A stretch of DNA of 40,054 nt. Source: Streptomyces huasconensis (lineage in GTDB: Bacteria; Actinomycetota; Actinomycetes; Streptomycetales; Streptomycetaceae). Below are positions 1-7,811 of this stretch, piece after piece. The DNA is taken from NCBI GenBank assembly GCA_004010275.1, contig RBWT01000064.1:1-40054 (forward strand), in the 5' to 3' direction. Within the stretch, counting starts at the first letter, position 1. Each line of letters begins with the position of its first letter. A program made the translations under genes and the position numbers. Below the pieces are notes generated by a model. That model had not been told where the DNA came from, ran no database searches, and saw only the letters and a list, made by a program, of their open reading frames with translations.

Positions 1-2198
1 GTCGGTGCCGCCGTCGGTGGTGGTGCCGCCGGTGTCGGTGCCGCCGTCCGTGGTGGTGCCGCCGTCGGTGGGGCCGCCCGTCCGACGTGCCGCCGTCGGT
101 GGGCGCCCCCGTCGGTGGGCTTGCCGGTCTCCGGGGCGCGGGTGCCGCCGGTGGCGGTCGGGTCGGGCGGCACGGGGACGTCCGCGCCCTGCGCCAGCTC
201 CAGGTCGAAGTCCTTGACCGGCTTGCCGTCCAGGGCGGCCTTGGTGAACTGCGCCCAGATGCGGGCCGGGTAGCCGCCGCCGTTGATGCGGGCCTCGCCG
301 AGCGCGCCGTACAGCGGGGTGTGCGCGCCGGTGTCCGGGTTCTGGCCCATGACGGCGACCACGGTGGCCAGGTCGGGGGTGTAGCCGGCGAACCAGGCCG
401 CCGTGTCGTTCTCGGCGGTGCCGGTCTTGCCCGCGGCGGGCCGTCCCGCGCCCTGGGCGGCGGTGCCGGTGCCGCCCTGGACGACGCTCCGCAGGATGGA
501 GGTGGTCGTGTCGGCGGCCTCGCGGGTGACGGCCTGCTTGGTGTCCTGCTCCGGCAGCTCGACCTCCTCACCCGCCTTGGTGATCTTCTCGACGAGCGTG
601 TACGTGCCGTGCTTGCCGTGGTTGGCCAGGGTCGCGTACGCCTCGGTCATGTCCAGGACGCTCGCGGTGGAGGGGCCGAGCGCGATGGAGGGGGAGGCGG
701 TGAGGTCGGGGGTGGTCTTCGGGACGCCGAGGGCGATCGCGGTGTCCTTGACCTTGTCGGAGCCGACGTCGACGGCCATCTGCGCGTACACCGAGTTCAC
801 GGACTTGTCGGTGGCCTCGCGGACGGTGATGTTGCCGTAGTTGACCTGGTCCTCGTTCTCGGGGGCGTACGCGCCGCCGCTCCAGCCCTGGACCGGGCGC
901 TTGTTGGTGCCGTCGTACACGGTGTTCGGGGTGATGGGGCGGCCGTCCTGGGTGACCGAGCCGTTCTCCACCGCCGAGGTGAACACGAACGGCTTGAAGG
1001 TGGAGCCGACCTGGTAGTCGCGGCGCGTCGCGTTGTTGACGTACTGCTTGGTGTAGTCGATGCCGCCGTACATCGCGACGACCTTGCCGGTGGCCGGGTC
1101 GATGGAGGCGCCGCCCGCGCGGACGTTGCGGTCGACCTTGCGGGCGTCCTTGTCGATCTTCGACATCACCTGGTCGTCGATGGCCTTCTTGAAGGCGTCC
1201 TGGCGGTCCTTCTGGAGCGTCGTGGTGATGCGGTAGCCGCCCTTGGCGAGGGTCTCCTCGTCGATGATCTTGTTGCTGGTGAGGTAGTCCTCCACGGCCT
1301 TGACGACATAGCCGCGCTGCCCGGACAGGCCCGCCGCGCCCTTGGCCTCGTCGGGCATCGGGAACTTCGCCTTCTCCCGGTCCGCCTTGTCGAGCCAGCC
1401 CTCCTTGACCATGCCGTCCAGGACGTAGTTCCAGCGGCCCGCCGCGCGCTGCTTGTTCTCGGGGTGCGTGGCGACGTCGTAGGCGTTGGGGGAGTTGAGC
1501 AGCGTCGCGAGGTAGGCGCCCTCGGCGGTGGACAGCTCCCGGGCGTTCTTGCCGTAGTACGCCTGGGCGGCGGCCTGCACGCCGTACGCGTTGCGGCCGA
1601 AGTAGCTGGTGTTGAGGTAGCCGGAGAGGATGTCGTCCTTGCTCACCTCGCGGTCCAGCTTGATGGAGATGAAGAACTCCTTCACCTTGCGGCTGACCGT
1701 CTGCTCCTGGCCCAGGTAGTAGTTCTTCACGTACTGCTGGGTGATCGTGGAACCGGACTGCTTGCCCTTGCCGGTGACGGTGTTCCAGGCCGCGCGGATC
1801 ATCGCCTTCGGGTCGACCGCGGACTCGCTGTGGAAGTCGCGGTCCTCGGCGGCGAGGACGGCGCGCTGGACGTGCAGGGGGACTTCCTTGAGCGGGACGT
1901 TCTCGCGGTTGACCTTGCCGTCGCGGGCGATCTCGGTCCCGTCGGCGTACAGGTAGACGTTGCTCTGCTTGGTCGCCGCGGCGTTGGCCGGGGGGATGTC
2001 CACCAGGAAGTAGCCGGTCAGGAAGGCGCCCACGCAGAGCAGGGCCACCAGCAGGAAGCCGCCGAGGACCATGCGCCAGGTCGGGAAGATCCGCCGCCAG
2101 CCCTTGCGCTTGGGGCGCTTCGGCTTCTTGGCCTTGCCGGTCCCGGTGGCCTCGCCACCGTCCCCGGCGGGGCCCTGCTGCTGCGGCTCGTCGCTCAT
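1..2198 (-). CDS. Bifunctional class A penicillin-binding protein (partial, C-terminus off the window)
   Basis: Peptidoglycan glycosyltransferase/transpeptidase that polymerises and cross-links the cell wall outside the membrane. The frame reads from ATG 2198 to the left edge without a stop, giving about 732 residues. A Lys/Arg-rich cytoplasmic start (residues 21-36) precedes one membrane anchor (about 41-66). The GT51 domain carries AAEDRDF with catalytic Glu118, then STITQQ and NTSYFGRNAYG. The transpeptidase has the SxxK motif as STFK (Ser399), an SVN motif near 466 and KTGTAENDTAAWFAGY near 590. The tail from about 690 is Gly/Thr/Pro-rich low complexity. Within it the repeated PTDGG-like coding phase changes frame, at about 100-114 and again at 67-98, so the last 35 codons are unsure. 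It is transcribed divergently from the ABC permease at 2391. The family call is very secure; only the tail is doubtful. Confidence 0.95.
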   Translation of the reverse strand, partial: MSDEPQQQGPAGDGGEATGTGKAKKPKRPKRKGWRRIFPTWRMVLGGFLLVALLCVGAFLTGYFLVDIPPANAAATKQSNVYLYADGTEIARDGKVNRENVPLKEVPLHVQRAVLAAEDRDFHSESAVDPKAMIRAAWNTVTGKGKQSGSTITQQYVKNYYLGQEQTVSRKVKEFFISIKLDREVSKDDILSGYLNTSYFGRNAYGVQAAAQAYYGKNARELSTAEGAYLATLLNSPNAYDVATHPENKQRAAGRWNYVLDGMVKEGWLDKADREKAKFPMPDEAKGAAGLSGQRGYVVKAVEDYLTSNKIIDEETLAKGGYRITTTLQKDRQDAFKKAIDDQVMSKIDKDARKVDRNVRAGGASIDPATGKVVAMYGGIDYTKQYVNNATRRDYQVGSTFKPFVFTSAVENGSVTQDGRPITPNTVYDGTNKRPVQGWSGGAYAPENEDQVNYGNITVREATDKSVNSVYAQMAVDVGSDKVKDTAIALGVPKTTPDLTASPSIALGPSTASVLDMTEAYATLANHGKHGTYTLVEKITKAGEEVELPEQDTKQAVTREAADTTTSILRSVVQGGTGTAAQGAGRPAAGKTGTAENDTAAWFAGYTPDLATVVAVMGQNPDTGAHTPLYGALGEARINGGGYPARIWAQFTKAALDGKPVKDFDLELAQGADVPVPPDPTATGGTRAPETGKPTDGGAHRRRHVGRAAPPTAAPPRTAAPTPAAPPPTAAP

Positions 2199-2390
2199 GT
2201 CTTGCGGAACTCCCGGTTAGCGTCGTACGTCCAGTGCGCCTCGTCACCCCCATTGCACATTGTCGCCACAGGAGTGGACACCAGGCACACGCCCCCGAGG
2301 CGAAAATGCGTGGCGCCTGCGATCCCGGTCACAGTACGATCCTGCGCTTTGGCCCGCTTCGGGACGAGGCCCACTGTGAAAGGGATGCAC

Positions 2391-3206
2391 GTGCGCGCAG
2401 GACGGTTCCGTCTGTACGCCGCCGTCGCCGCGGGAGGGTTCCGCAGATACGCCACCTACCGGGCCGCGACCGCGGCGGGTGTGTTCACCAACACCATTTT
2501 CGGTCTCATCCTCGCCTACACCTACATCGCGCTCTGGGACGAGCGGCCCGGCCTCGGCGGATACGACCAGGCGCAGGCCGTCACCTTCGTCTGGCTCGGC
2601 CAGGCCCTGCTCACCGTCATGGCGCTGATGGGCGGCGGCTTCGAGAACGAGCTGATGGAGCGCATCCGCACCGGGGACATCGCCGTCGACCTCTACCGGC
2701 CCGCCGACCTCCAGGCCTGGTGGCTGGCGAGCGACCTGGGCCGCGCCCTGTTCCAGTTCCTCGGGCGCGGTGTCCTGCCGATGGCGGCCGGCGGCCTCGT
2801 CTTCGACCTGGCGCTGCCCCCCGACCCGCTGCGCTGGCTGGCGTTCCTCGCGGCCGTCGTGCTCGGCATGCTGGTCAGCTTCGGGCTGCGGTTCCTGGCG
2901 GCGCTCTCCGCGTTCTGGACCATGGACGGCGCGGGCGTCAGCCAGATCGCGCTGCTCGCGGGCACCTTCTTCTCCGGGATGCTGCTGCCGCTGAACGTCT
3001 TCCCCGGGGCGCTCGGCGAGATCGCCCGCGCGCTGCCGTGGTCGGCGCTGCTCCAGGTGCCCGCCGATGTGTTCCTCGGCGAGCGCACCGGCCTCGACCT
3101 CGTCCGTGCGTACGCCTTCCAGCTCGGCTGGGCCGCGGTGCTGCTGAGCGCGGGGCGGCTGCTCCAGGCCGTGGCGACCCGGAGGGTGGTGGTTCAGGGT
3201 GGTTGA
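2391..3206 (+). CDS. ABC-2 family exporter permease (ABC2_membrane_6 type), subunit 1
   Basis: Integral membrane subunit of an ABC exporter, 271 residues. GTG 2391 was chosen because an AAGGG ribosome-binding site lies about seven bases upstream; ATG 2385 and GTG 2376 are in frame but sit on top of that site. The start AGRFRLYAAVAAGGFRRYATYR is a typical basic N-terminal segment. About six hydrophobic helices follow, including GVFTNTIFGLILAYTYIALW and FLAAVVLGMLVSFGLRFLAAL, and the family-typical MDGAGVSQIALLAGTFFSGMLLPLNVFP is visible in the C-terminal half. It is followed by a second permease and an ATPase on the same strand, the usual three-gene set of this family. The substrate cannot be told from sequence. 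Its TGA stop is the first three bases of an 18-bp tandem repeat array. Confidence 0.9.
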   Translation: MRAGRFRLYAAVAAGGFRRYATYRAATAAGVFTNTIFGLILAYTYIALWDERPGLGGYDQAQAVTFVWLGQALLTVMALMGGGFENELMERIRTGDIAVDLYRPADLQAWWLASDLGRALFQFLGRGVLPMAAGGLVFDLALPPDPLRWLAFLAAVVLGMLVSFGLRFLAALSAFWTMDGAGVSQIALLAGTFFSGMLLPLNVFPGALGEIARALPWSALLQVPADVFLGERTGLDLVRAYAFQLGWAAVLLSAGRLLQAVATRRVVVQGG

Positions 3207-3489
3207 ACCGTCCCGTCCGGCTGACCCGTCCCGGTCGACTGATCCGTCTCGGCCTGCTGACGCGTCCCGTCCGGCTGACCCGTCCCGGTCGACTCTCGTC
3301 TCGGCCTGCTGACCTGTCCCGGTCGACCGGCTCGTCTCGGTCGACTGACGCGTCTCGGCCTGCTGACCTGTCCCGGTCGACCGGCTCGTCTCGGCCGACT
3401 GACCCGTCCCGGCCGACCGGCCCGTCCCAGCCCACTGACCCGTCCCAGCCCACTGACCTGTCCCGTCCGTCTGATCCGTCCCGCTCGGC
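3204..3489. repeat. 18-bp tandem repeat array between two ABC permease genes
   Basis: About sixteen degenerate copies of a unit close to TGACCCGTCCCGGTCGAC run head to tail from the stop codon of the upstream permease. Units begin at 3204, 3222, 3240, 3258, 3276, then one 16-bp unit at 3294, then 3310, 3328, 3346, 3364, 3382, 3400, 3418, 3436, 3454 and 3472. Variation is mostly in bases 4-6 and 13-18. The first five copies place TGA in frame with the upstream gene. The plus frame of the downstream permease is open across the array, but the 16-bp unit switches the encoded hexapeptide from TRPGRL-like to PTDPSR-like, which argues against a conserved protein extension. Confidence 0.9.
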
Positions 3490-3547
3490 GGGGCTCTCCC
3501 GGCTGCGCCACCGCCTGCGCCACCGGCAGGCGCAGGCGCGTGACGGG

Positions 3548-4339
3548 GTGCGCGCCTATCGGCTGATCTGCGCCATGTGGGTCCGCTCCCTCATGGCCTA
3601 CCGCCTGTCCTTCGCGCTGACGGCGTTCGGCAACTTCGCGGTGTCCGCCTTCGACTTCGCGGCGATCCTGCTGATGTTCTCCCAGGTGGACCGGCTCGGC
3701 GGCTACTCGCTGGCGGAGATCGCGTTTCTGTACGGCGCCTCGTGCACCGCCTTCGGCCTCGCCGACCTCTCGCTGGGCTCCATGGGGCGGCTCGGCAAGC
3801 GCGTGCGCGACGGCACCCTGGACACGCTCCTCGTGCGGCCCGCCCCGGTCATCGCCCAGGTCGCCGCCGACCGCTTCGGGCTGCACCGGATCGGCCGGCT
3901 GACGCAGGGCGCGCTCGTCCTCACGTACGCGTTGGTGATCCTGGACATCGACTGGACCGTGGTGAAGGTCCTGACACTGCCGGTGATGCTGCTCAGCGGG
4001 GCGGGCATCTTCGGGGCGCTGTTCGTGGCGGGCGCGGCCTTCCAGTTCGTCGCGCGGGACGCGGCCGAGGTGCAGAACGCCTTCACCTACGGCGGCACCA
4101 CGCTGCTCCAGTACCCGCCGACCGTCTTCGCCAAGGAGCTGGTGCGCGGCGTCACCTTCGTCCTGCCGCTGGCCTTCGTGAACTGGCTGCCCGCCCTGTA
4201 CATCCTCGGGCGGCCCTATCCGCTCGACCTGCCGGTGTGGACGGCGTTCACGCCGCCGCTGGTGGCCGCGGGATGCCTCGCCCTCGCCGGGCTCGCCTGG
4301 CGCACGGGCCTTCGTTCGTACCGCAGCACAGGGAGCTGA
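3548..4339 (+). CDS. ABC-2 family exporter permease (ABC2_membrane_6 type), subunit 2
   Basis: Second membrane subunit of the same exporter, 263 residues from GTG 3548 (VRAYRLICAMWVRSLMAYRLSF). ATG 3575 is an alternative. A TTG at 3203, overlapping the upstream TGA, would add about 115 repeat-encoded residues and is less likely. About six membrane segments are present. Family landmarks are GLADLSLGSMGRLGKRVRDGTLDTLLVRP, AAFQFVARDAAEVQNAFTYGG and a C-terminal LRSYRSTGS. The gene ends 6 bp before the ATPase, so the two are cotranscribed. The 341-bp gap to permease 1, filled with the 18-bp array, is unusual for genes of one complex. Confidence 0.88.
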   Translation: MRAYRLICAMWVRSLMAYRLSFALTAFGNFAVSAFDFAAILLMFSQVDRLGGYSLAEIAFLYGASCTAFGLADLSLGSMGRLGKRVRDGTLDTLLVRPAPVIAQVAADRFGLHRIGRLTQGALVLTYALVILDIDWTVVKVLTLPVMLLSGAGIFGALFVAGAAFQFVARDAAEVQNAFTYGGTTLLQYPPTVFAKELVRGVTFVLPLAFVNWLPALYILGRPYPLDLPVWTAFTPPLVAAGCLALAGLAWRTGLRSYRSTGS

Positions 4340-4345
4340 CGCCTC

Positions 4346-5146
4346 ATGGGAACCGACCTCATCGAGCTGGACGGCGTCGAGAAGGTCTTCGACGTCCGCA
4401 GGAAGACCGGCTTCCTGCGGCGCGAGCGGCACGAGGTGCGGGCGGTCGACGGCATCTCCTTCACCGTGCCGCGCGGCGAGATGGTCGGCTACATCGGGCC
4501 CAACGGCGCGGGCAAGTCGACGACGATCAAGATGCTGACGGGCATCCTGACGCCGAGCGGCGGACGGCTGCGCGTCGCCGGCATCGACCCCTCGCGCGAG
4601 CGCACCCGCCTCGCCCGGCGCATCGGCGTGGTCTTCGGCCAGCGCACCACGCTCTGGTGGGACCTGCCGCTCATCGACTCGTACCGCCTGATGCACCGCA
4701 TGTACCGCATCCCGGACGCCCGCTACCGCGAGAACCTCGACCGGTGCGTGGAACTGCTCGAACTGGGCGCGCTGCTGGACGTGCCGGTGCGCCAGCTCTC
4801 CCTCGGCCAGCGGATGCGCGGCGACATCGCGGCGGCGCTCCTGCACGACCCCGAGGTCCTCTACCTGGACGAGCCGACGATCGGCCTGGACGTCATCAGC
4901 AAGGCGAAGGTGCGGGAGTTCCTGCGCGACCTGAACACGCAGTCCGGCACCACGGTCCTGCTCACCACCCACGACCTCACCGACATCGAACAGCTCTGCA
5001 AGCGCGTGATGGTCATCGACCACGGGCGCCTGATGTACGACGGTCCGCTCGCCGGCCTCCACGAGGTGGGCGAGAGCGAGCGCACCCTCATCGTCGACCT
5101 GGAGCGTGAACTGCCGCCCATCGAGGTCGAGTCGCGCGGGTGGTGA
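4346..5146 (+). CDS. ABC exporter ATP-binding protein, apparently frameshifted near the C-terminus
   Basis: ATPase that powers the two upstream permeases. Walker A is GPNGAGKST (residues 51-59), the signature is LSLGQRMRGD (151-160), Walker B is VLYLDEPT (171-178), and the switch histidine is in LLTTHD (about 205-210). ATG 4346 follows the permease stop by 6 bp. The frame ends at TGA 5146 after ELPPIEVESRGW. The following DNA in the next frame encodes a well-formed continuation to 5310, so one base is missing around 5129-5131: GAGTC where GAGGTC would restore GluVal. The conserved ATPase core is complete as read. The lost part is a C-terminal tail of about 60 residues, of the kind usual in this family. 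Confidence 0.93.
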   Translation: MGTDLIELDGVEKVFDVRRKTGFLRRERHEVRAVDGISFTVPRGEMVGYIGPNGAGKSTTIKMLTGILTPSGGRLRVAGIDPSRERTRLARRIGVVFGQRTTLWWDLPLIDSYRLMHRMYRIPDARYRENLDRCVELLELGALLDVPVRQLSLGQRMRGDIAAALLHDPEVLYLDEPTIGLDVISKAKVREFLRDLNTQSGTTVLLTTHDLTDIEQLCKRVMVIDHGRLMYDGPLAGLHEVGESERTLIVDLERELPPIEVESRGW

Positions 5147-5310
5147 AGGTGGAGGGCCCGCGCCAGTGGCTCGCCTTCCCGGCGGCGGAGTCGGCGGCTC
5201 CGCTTGTCGCGCGGATCGCGGACCGGTATCCGCTGGCCGATCTCTCGGTCAGGGAGCCGGACATCGAGGCGGTCATCGCCAAGATGTACGCCGGGAAGGT
5301 GACCTCGTAG
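5131..5310 (+). other. Displaced C-terminal coding tail of the ABC ATPase
   Basis: Reading the +1 frame from 5131 gives VARVVKVEGPRQWLAFPAAE and then a sequence ending REPDIEAVIAKMYAGKVTS with TAG at 5308-5310. The REPDIEAVIAKMY ending is the usual C-terminus of these export ATPases. The tail ends 10 bp before the next gene's ATG at 5321, normal operon spacing. It has no start codon with a ribosome-binding site of its own. It is best read as the true end of the gene at 4346, separated by a one-base loss. Confidence 0.85.
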
Positions 5311-5320
5311 GCTGCCCCTC

Positions 5321-6202
5321 ATGAGTGATGCTGCATCCTCCGGGGGAACCTTTCACGGGCCCGACGGGTCCGCGCTGCCCGATCTGCGGGCCTCCGACGC
5401 CGACCGTGAGCGGGTCGCCGAAGTGCTGCGGGACGCGATGGCCGAGGGCCGCCTCGACATGTCGGAGTTCGAGGAGCGTCTCGACGCCACGTACAAGGCC
5501 CGCACCTACGGCGAGCTGGAGCCGATCACCCGCGACCTGCCCGCGCACGGCGCGGCGAAGGTGTCCATGGTGAAGCGGCCGGTGAGCGACGATCCGGCCG
5601 CCATCGACTGGGCGGCGCGGATGGTGGACGGCGAACCGTCGTCGTCCGGCGGCTTCGCCTTCTGGAGCGGGTTCAGCCGCAAGGGCGGCTGGGTCGTCGG
5701 GCGGCAGTTCACCGCGTTCGCGATGTGGGGCGGCGGCGAGATCGACCTGCGCGAGGCGTACTTCACCGAGCGCGACGTGGAGATCCGCTGCTTCACCGTC
5801 ATGGGCGGCCTCCAGGTCATCGTGCCGCCCGAGATGAACGTGGTGGTGCGCGGCCTGGGGATCATGGGCGGCTTCGACGACAAGGCGACCGGTGTGGGCA
5901 CCCCCGGCTCGCCCCGCGTGGTCGTCACCGGCTTCGCCCTGATGGGCGGCGTCGGCGTCGACCGCAAGCTGCGCAGGGCCGAGAAGCTGCGGCTCAAGGA
6001 GGAGCGGCGGCGCGAGAAGCTGGAGCGCCGCGAGGCGCGCCGTGCGGCGCACTGGGAACGGGCCGAACAGCACCGCCTCAAGCACGAGGAGGTGCACGAG
6101 CTGCACATGCGCAAGCGCGAGAAGCGGCGTGAGGGGCGAGGGCCCAGCGGGTCGGCCGGGTCGCCGGACGTGCCGCAGGACAGCCCCGGGGAATCGCAGT
6201 AG
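5321..6202 (+). CDS. DUF1707 / LiaF-like C-terminal domain protein
   Basis: A 293-residue soluble protein. Residues about 22-75 form the DUF1707 (SHOCT-like) domain: LPDLRASDADRERVAEVLRD, then AEGRLDMSEFEERLDATYKARTYGEL. The middle (about 125-215) resembles the LiaF/DUF2154 cell-wall-active-antibiotic-response domain, with repeated glycine-rich strands such as FTVMGGLQVIVPPEM, GLGIMGGF and GFALMGGVGV. The C-terminal 80 residues are a very charged helix (KLRRAEKLRLKEERRREKLE), probably coiled coil. ATG 5321 lies 10 bp after the displaced ABC tail, so it may belong to that operon. No transmembrane segment is evident. A role in envelope stress sensing is inferred from the LiaF family only. Confidence 0.87.
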   Translation: MSDAASSGGTFHGPDGSALPDLRASDADRERVAEVLRDAMAEGRLDMSEFEERLDATYKARTYGELEPITRDLPAHGAAKVSMVKRPVSDDPAAIDWAARMVDGEPSSSGGFAFWSGFSRKGGWVVGRQFTAFAMWGGGEIDLREAYFTERDVEIRCFTVMGGLQVIVPPEMNVVVRGLGIMGGFDDKATGVGTPGSPRVVVTGFALMGGVGVDRKLRRAEKLRLKEERRREKLERREARRAAHWERAEQHRLKHEEVHELHMRKREKRREGRGPSGSAGSPDVPQDSPGESQ

Positions 6203-6224
6203 GGGCCGGCGGGGCGCCGGGCGG

Positions 6225-6238
6225 CGGCCGAAGGGCCG
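6225..6238. terminator. Small hairpin between convergent genes
   Basis: CGGCC-GAAG-GGCCG forms a perfect 5-bp GC stem with a four-base loop between the stops of the DUF1707 gene (6202) and the SGNH hydrolase (6239). There is no following T-run on either strand, so terminator function is only suggested by position. Confidence 0.3.
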
Positions 6239-7561
6239 TCAGAGCTGTGCCGCCGCCGAGCCCTTGAGGTGCGAGAGGTTGAACGTCTCCGCCATCTTGC
6301 GGTAGCCCGCGTCCGACGGGTGCAGGTGGTCGCCCGAGTCGTACTGCTCGCGCAGGGTGCGCGGGTCGTACGGGTCGCGCAGGGCGCGGTCGAAGTCGAC
6401 GAACTCGTCGAAGACCCGGCCCGAGCGGATCTGCTCGTTCACCGACTGGCGCACCGCTTCGAGCGCGGGCTCGTAACCGCGGTGGCCGCCGAACGGCATC
6501 AGCGTCGCGCCGACGACCCGCAGGCCGCGCGTGTGCGCCTGCCGGGTCAGCTCGCGCAGGCCCTCGACGATGCGGTCCGGGTCGTTCTGGTGCGGGTTGC
6601 GCAGGATGTCGTTGACGCCGAGGGCGATGACGACGGCCTTGACGCCCGTGCGGTCCAGCACGTCACGGTCGAAGCGGGAGAGGCCGGACGGGTTGACGGC
6701 GGGCCGGCCGTTGCCGTCGGACAGGACGCGGTTGCCGCTGATGCCCTGGTTGACCACGCCGTAGCGGGGCGCGTCCGACTCGGTGCGCAGACGGTCGGCG
6801 AGGACGTCGGTCCAGCGGCGGTTGGCGCCCATCGTGGAGGTGATGCCGTCGGTGATGGAGTCCCCGAAGACGACGACGGTGCCGTCGGTCTCGGTGCTCA
6901 GCACGTCCACCGCGGAGAGGTAGCGCCAGTAGGGGCTCTGCTCGGTGTAGGCGTCGCCCGCCGCGTCCTCGGTGCGGTCGCCCTCGGCGACGAAGCTGAT
7001 CTGGCGGGCGTGCGGGTGGTAGGTGACCGGGCCCGAGGGCGTCGGCGAGTACGTCGTGACCAGCAGGTCGCTGTCGTGCGGGACCCGCAGCCGGGCGCCG
7101 TCGCTCATCACCTGGGCGCCCGGCGGGATCACCACCGAGGTGTTGCCGTTGAACGTCAGGCGGCGCAGCGTGCCGGGGGCCGCCGCGGGGTCGTTCGACG
7201 CGGAGGCCAGCGCGATGGAGGCGTGGGTGATGCTCAGGGGCGTCGTTCCGTAGAGGTTCGACAGGGTGATGCGGGCGCTGTCGCCGCCGACGCTGGTGTG
7301 CACGACGTTGCGGATCGAGCGGCCGGCGAAGCCCTTGCGGTCCGTGCCCGGTTCGTACCCCGCGGGGGAGGCGGACCAGGAGCCGACCCAGGTGCCGGAG
7401 GAGGCGGGTGCGGCGGAGTTGCGGGGGCCCTGCGGGCCCGCGCTGATGGTGTCCTGCGAACCGTCGTCGGTGCCGGCGACGCCGACGTATATGGCGGCGG
7501 AAATCACCACTATGACCGCGATGACCGCGGCGAGAAGGGCATAACCGTGTCGCTTGGTCAT
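6239..7561 (-). CDS. Secreted or membrane-anchored SGNH/GDSL-type esterase
   Basis: A 440-residue lipase/esterase-type hydrolase acting outside the cell. A short basic start and a hydrophobic helix (residues about 8-29) form an uncleaved signal anchor or signal peptide. A beta-rich domain (about 55-225) precedes the catalytic SGNH domain. Block I is GDSITDG with nucleophile Ser235, block II is NQGISGN (271-277), block III is GVND with Asn317, and block V is DHLHPSDAGY with Asp411 and His414. All four catalytic blocks are intact. A GAGGAG ribosome-binding site lies about 11 bases before ATG 7561. The gene is divergent from the DUF445 gene and convergent with the DUF1707 gene. The substrate is unknown; O-acetyl or acyl groups on polysaccharide or lipid are typical. 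Confidence 0.92.
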   Translation of the reverse strand: MTKRHGYALLAAVIAVIVVISAAIYVGVAGTDDGSQDTISAGPQGPRNSAAPASSGTWVGSWSASPAGYEPGTDRKGFAGRSIRNVVHTSVGGDSARITLSNLYGTTPLSITHASIALASASNDPAAAPGTLRRLTFNGNTSVVIPPGAQVMSDGARLRVPHDSDLLVTTYSPTPSGPVTYHPHARQISFVAEGDRTEDAAGDAYTEQSPYWRYLSAVDVLSTETDGTVVVFGDSITDGITSTMGANRRWTDVLADRLRTESDAPRYGVVNQGISGNRVLSDGNGRPAVNPSGLSRFDRDVLDRTGVKAVVIALGVNDILRNPHQNDPDRIVEGLRELTRQAHTRGLRVVGATLMPFGGHRGYEPALEAVRQSVNEQIRSGRVFDEFVDFDRALRDPYDPRTLREQYDSGDHLHPSDAGYRKMAETFNLSHLKGSAAAQL

Positions 7562-7724
7562 GCGGGCTCTGTCTCCTCGGGCAGGGGGAGCCCCGAGGCT
7601 CCGGTGTGATCATCCCATGATGCGGCATGGTCCGTGAGGCGGCCGACAGTGCCCCCCTCCATCCAAAGAGACGCCGGGAACTTGTCGTTCGTTCCAGGAG
7701 TAGGGAGGAAGGGACGGAGAACAC

Positions 7725-7811
7725 ATGACGCGGGACCATGCGGAGGGGACGAAATCCCGGACGGGACCGCAGATGAGACCGCGGACGAGGCGAACGGGCC
7801 AGGTGGAGTGA
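7725..7811 (+). CDS. Possible 28-residue leader ORF upstream of the DUF445 gene
   Basis: ATG 7725 is preceded by GGAG with six-base spacing, within a purine-rich run, and encodes a basic 28-residue peptide starting MTRDHAEGTKSRTG. Its TGA (7809-7811) abuts the GTG start of the DUF445 gene at 7812, an arrangement suited to translational coupling. No family is recognised and the ORF is short. It may be a leader peptide or a chance frame. Confidence 0.35.
   Translation: MTRDHAEGTKSRTGPQMRPRTRRTGQVE

Noticed and set aside
568..2253. A 561-codon minus-strand open frame
   Set aside because: It is a shifted frame of the penicillin-binding protein gene, Arg/Pro/Gly-rich and without motifs. The correct frame runs off the left edge.
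87..3206. A 1039-codon plus-strand open frame
   Set aside because: Its first 2300 bases are the antisense of the penicillin-binding protein gene, with no family features; only the part from 2391 is the real permease.
3203..3547. N-terminal repeat extension of permease 2 from TTG 3203
   Set aside because: The hexapeptide period changes identity across a 16-bp unit, the start codon is rare, and family members begin close to 3548.
3194..5062. A 622-codon minus-strand open frame
   Set aside because: Antisense of the permease and ATPase genes and of the 18-bp array; no recognisable domain.
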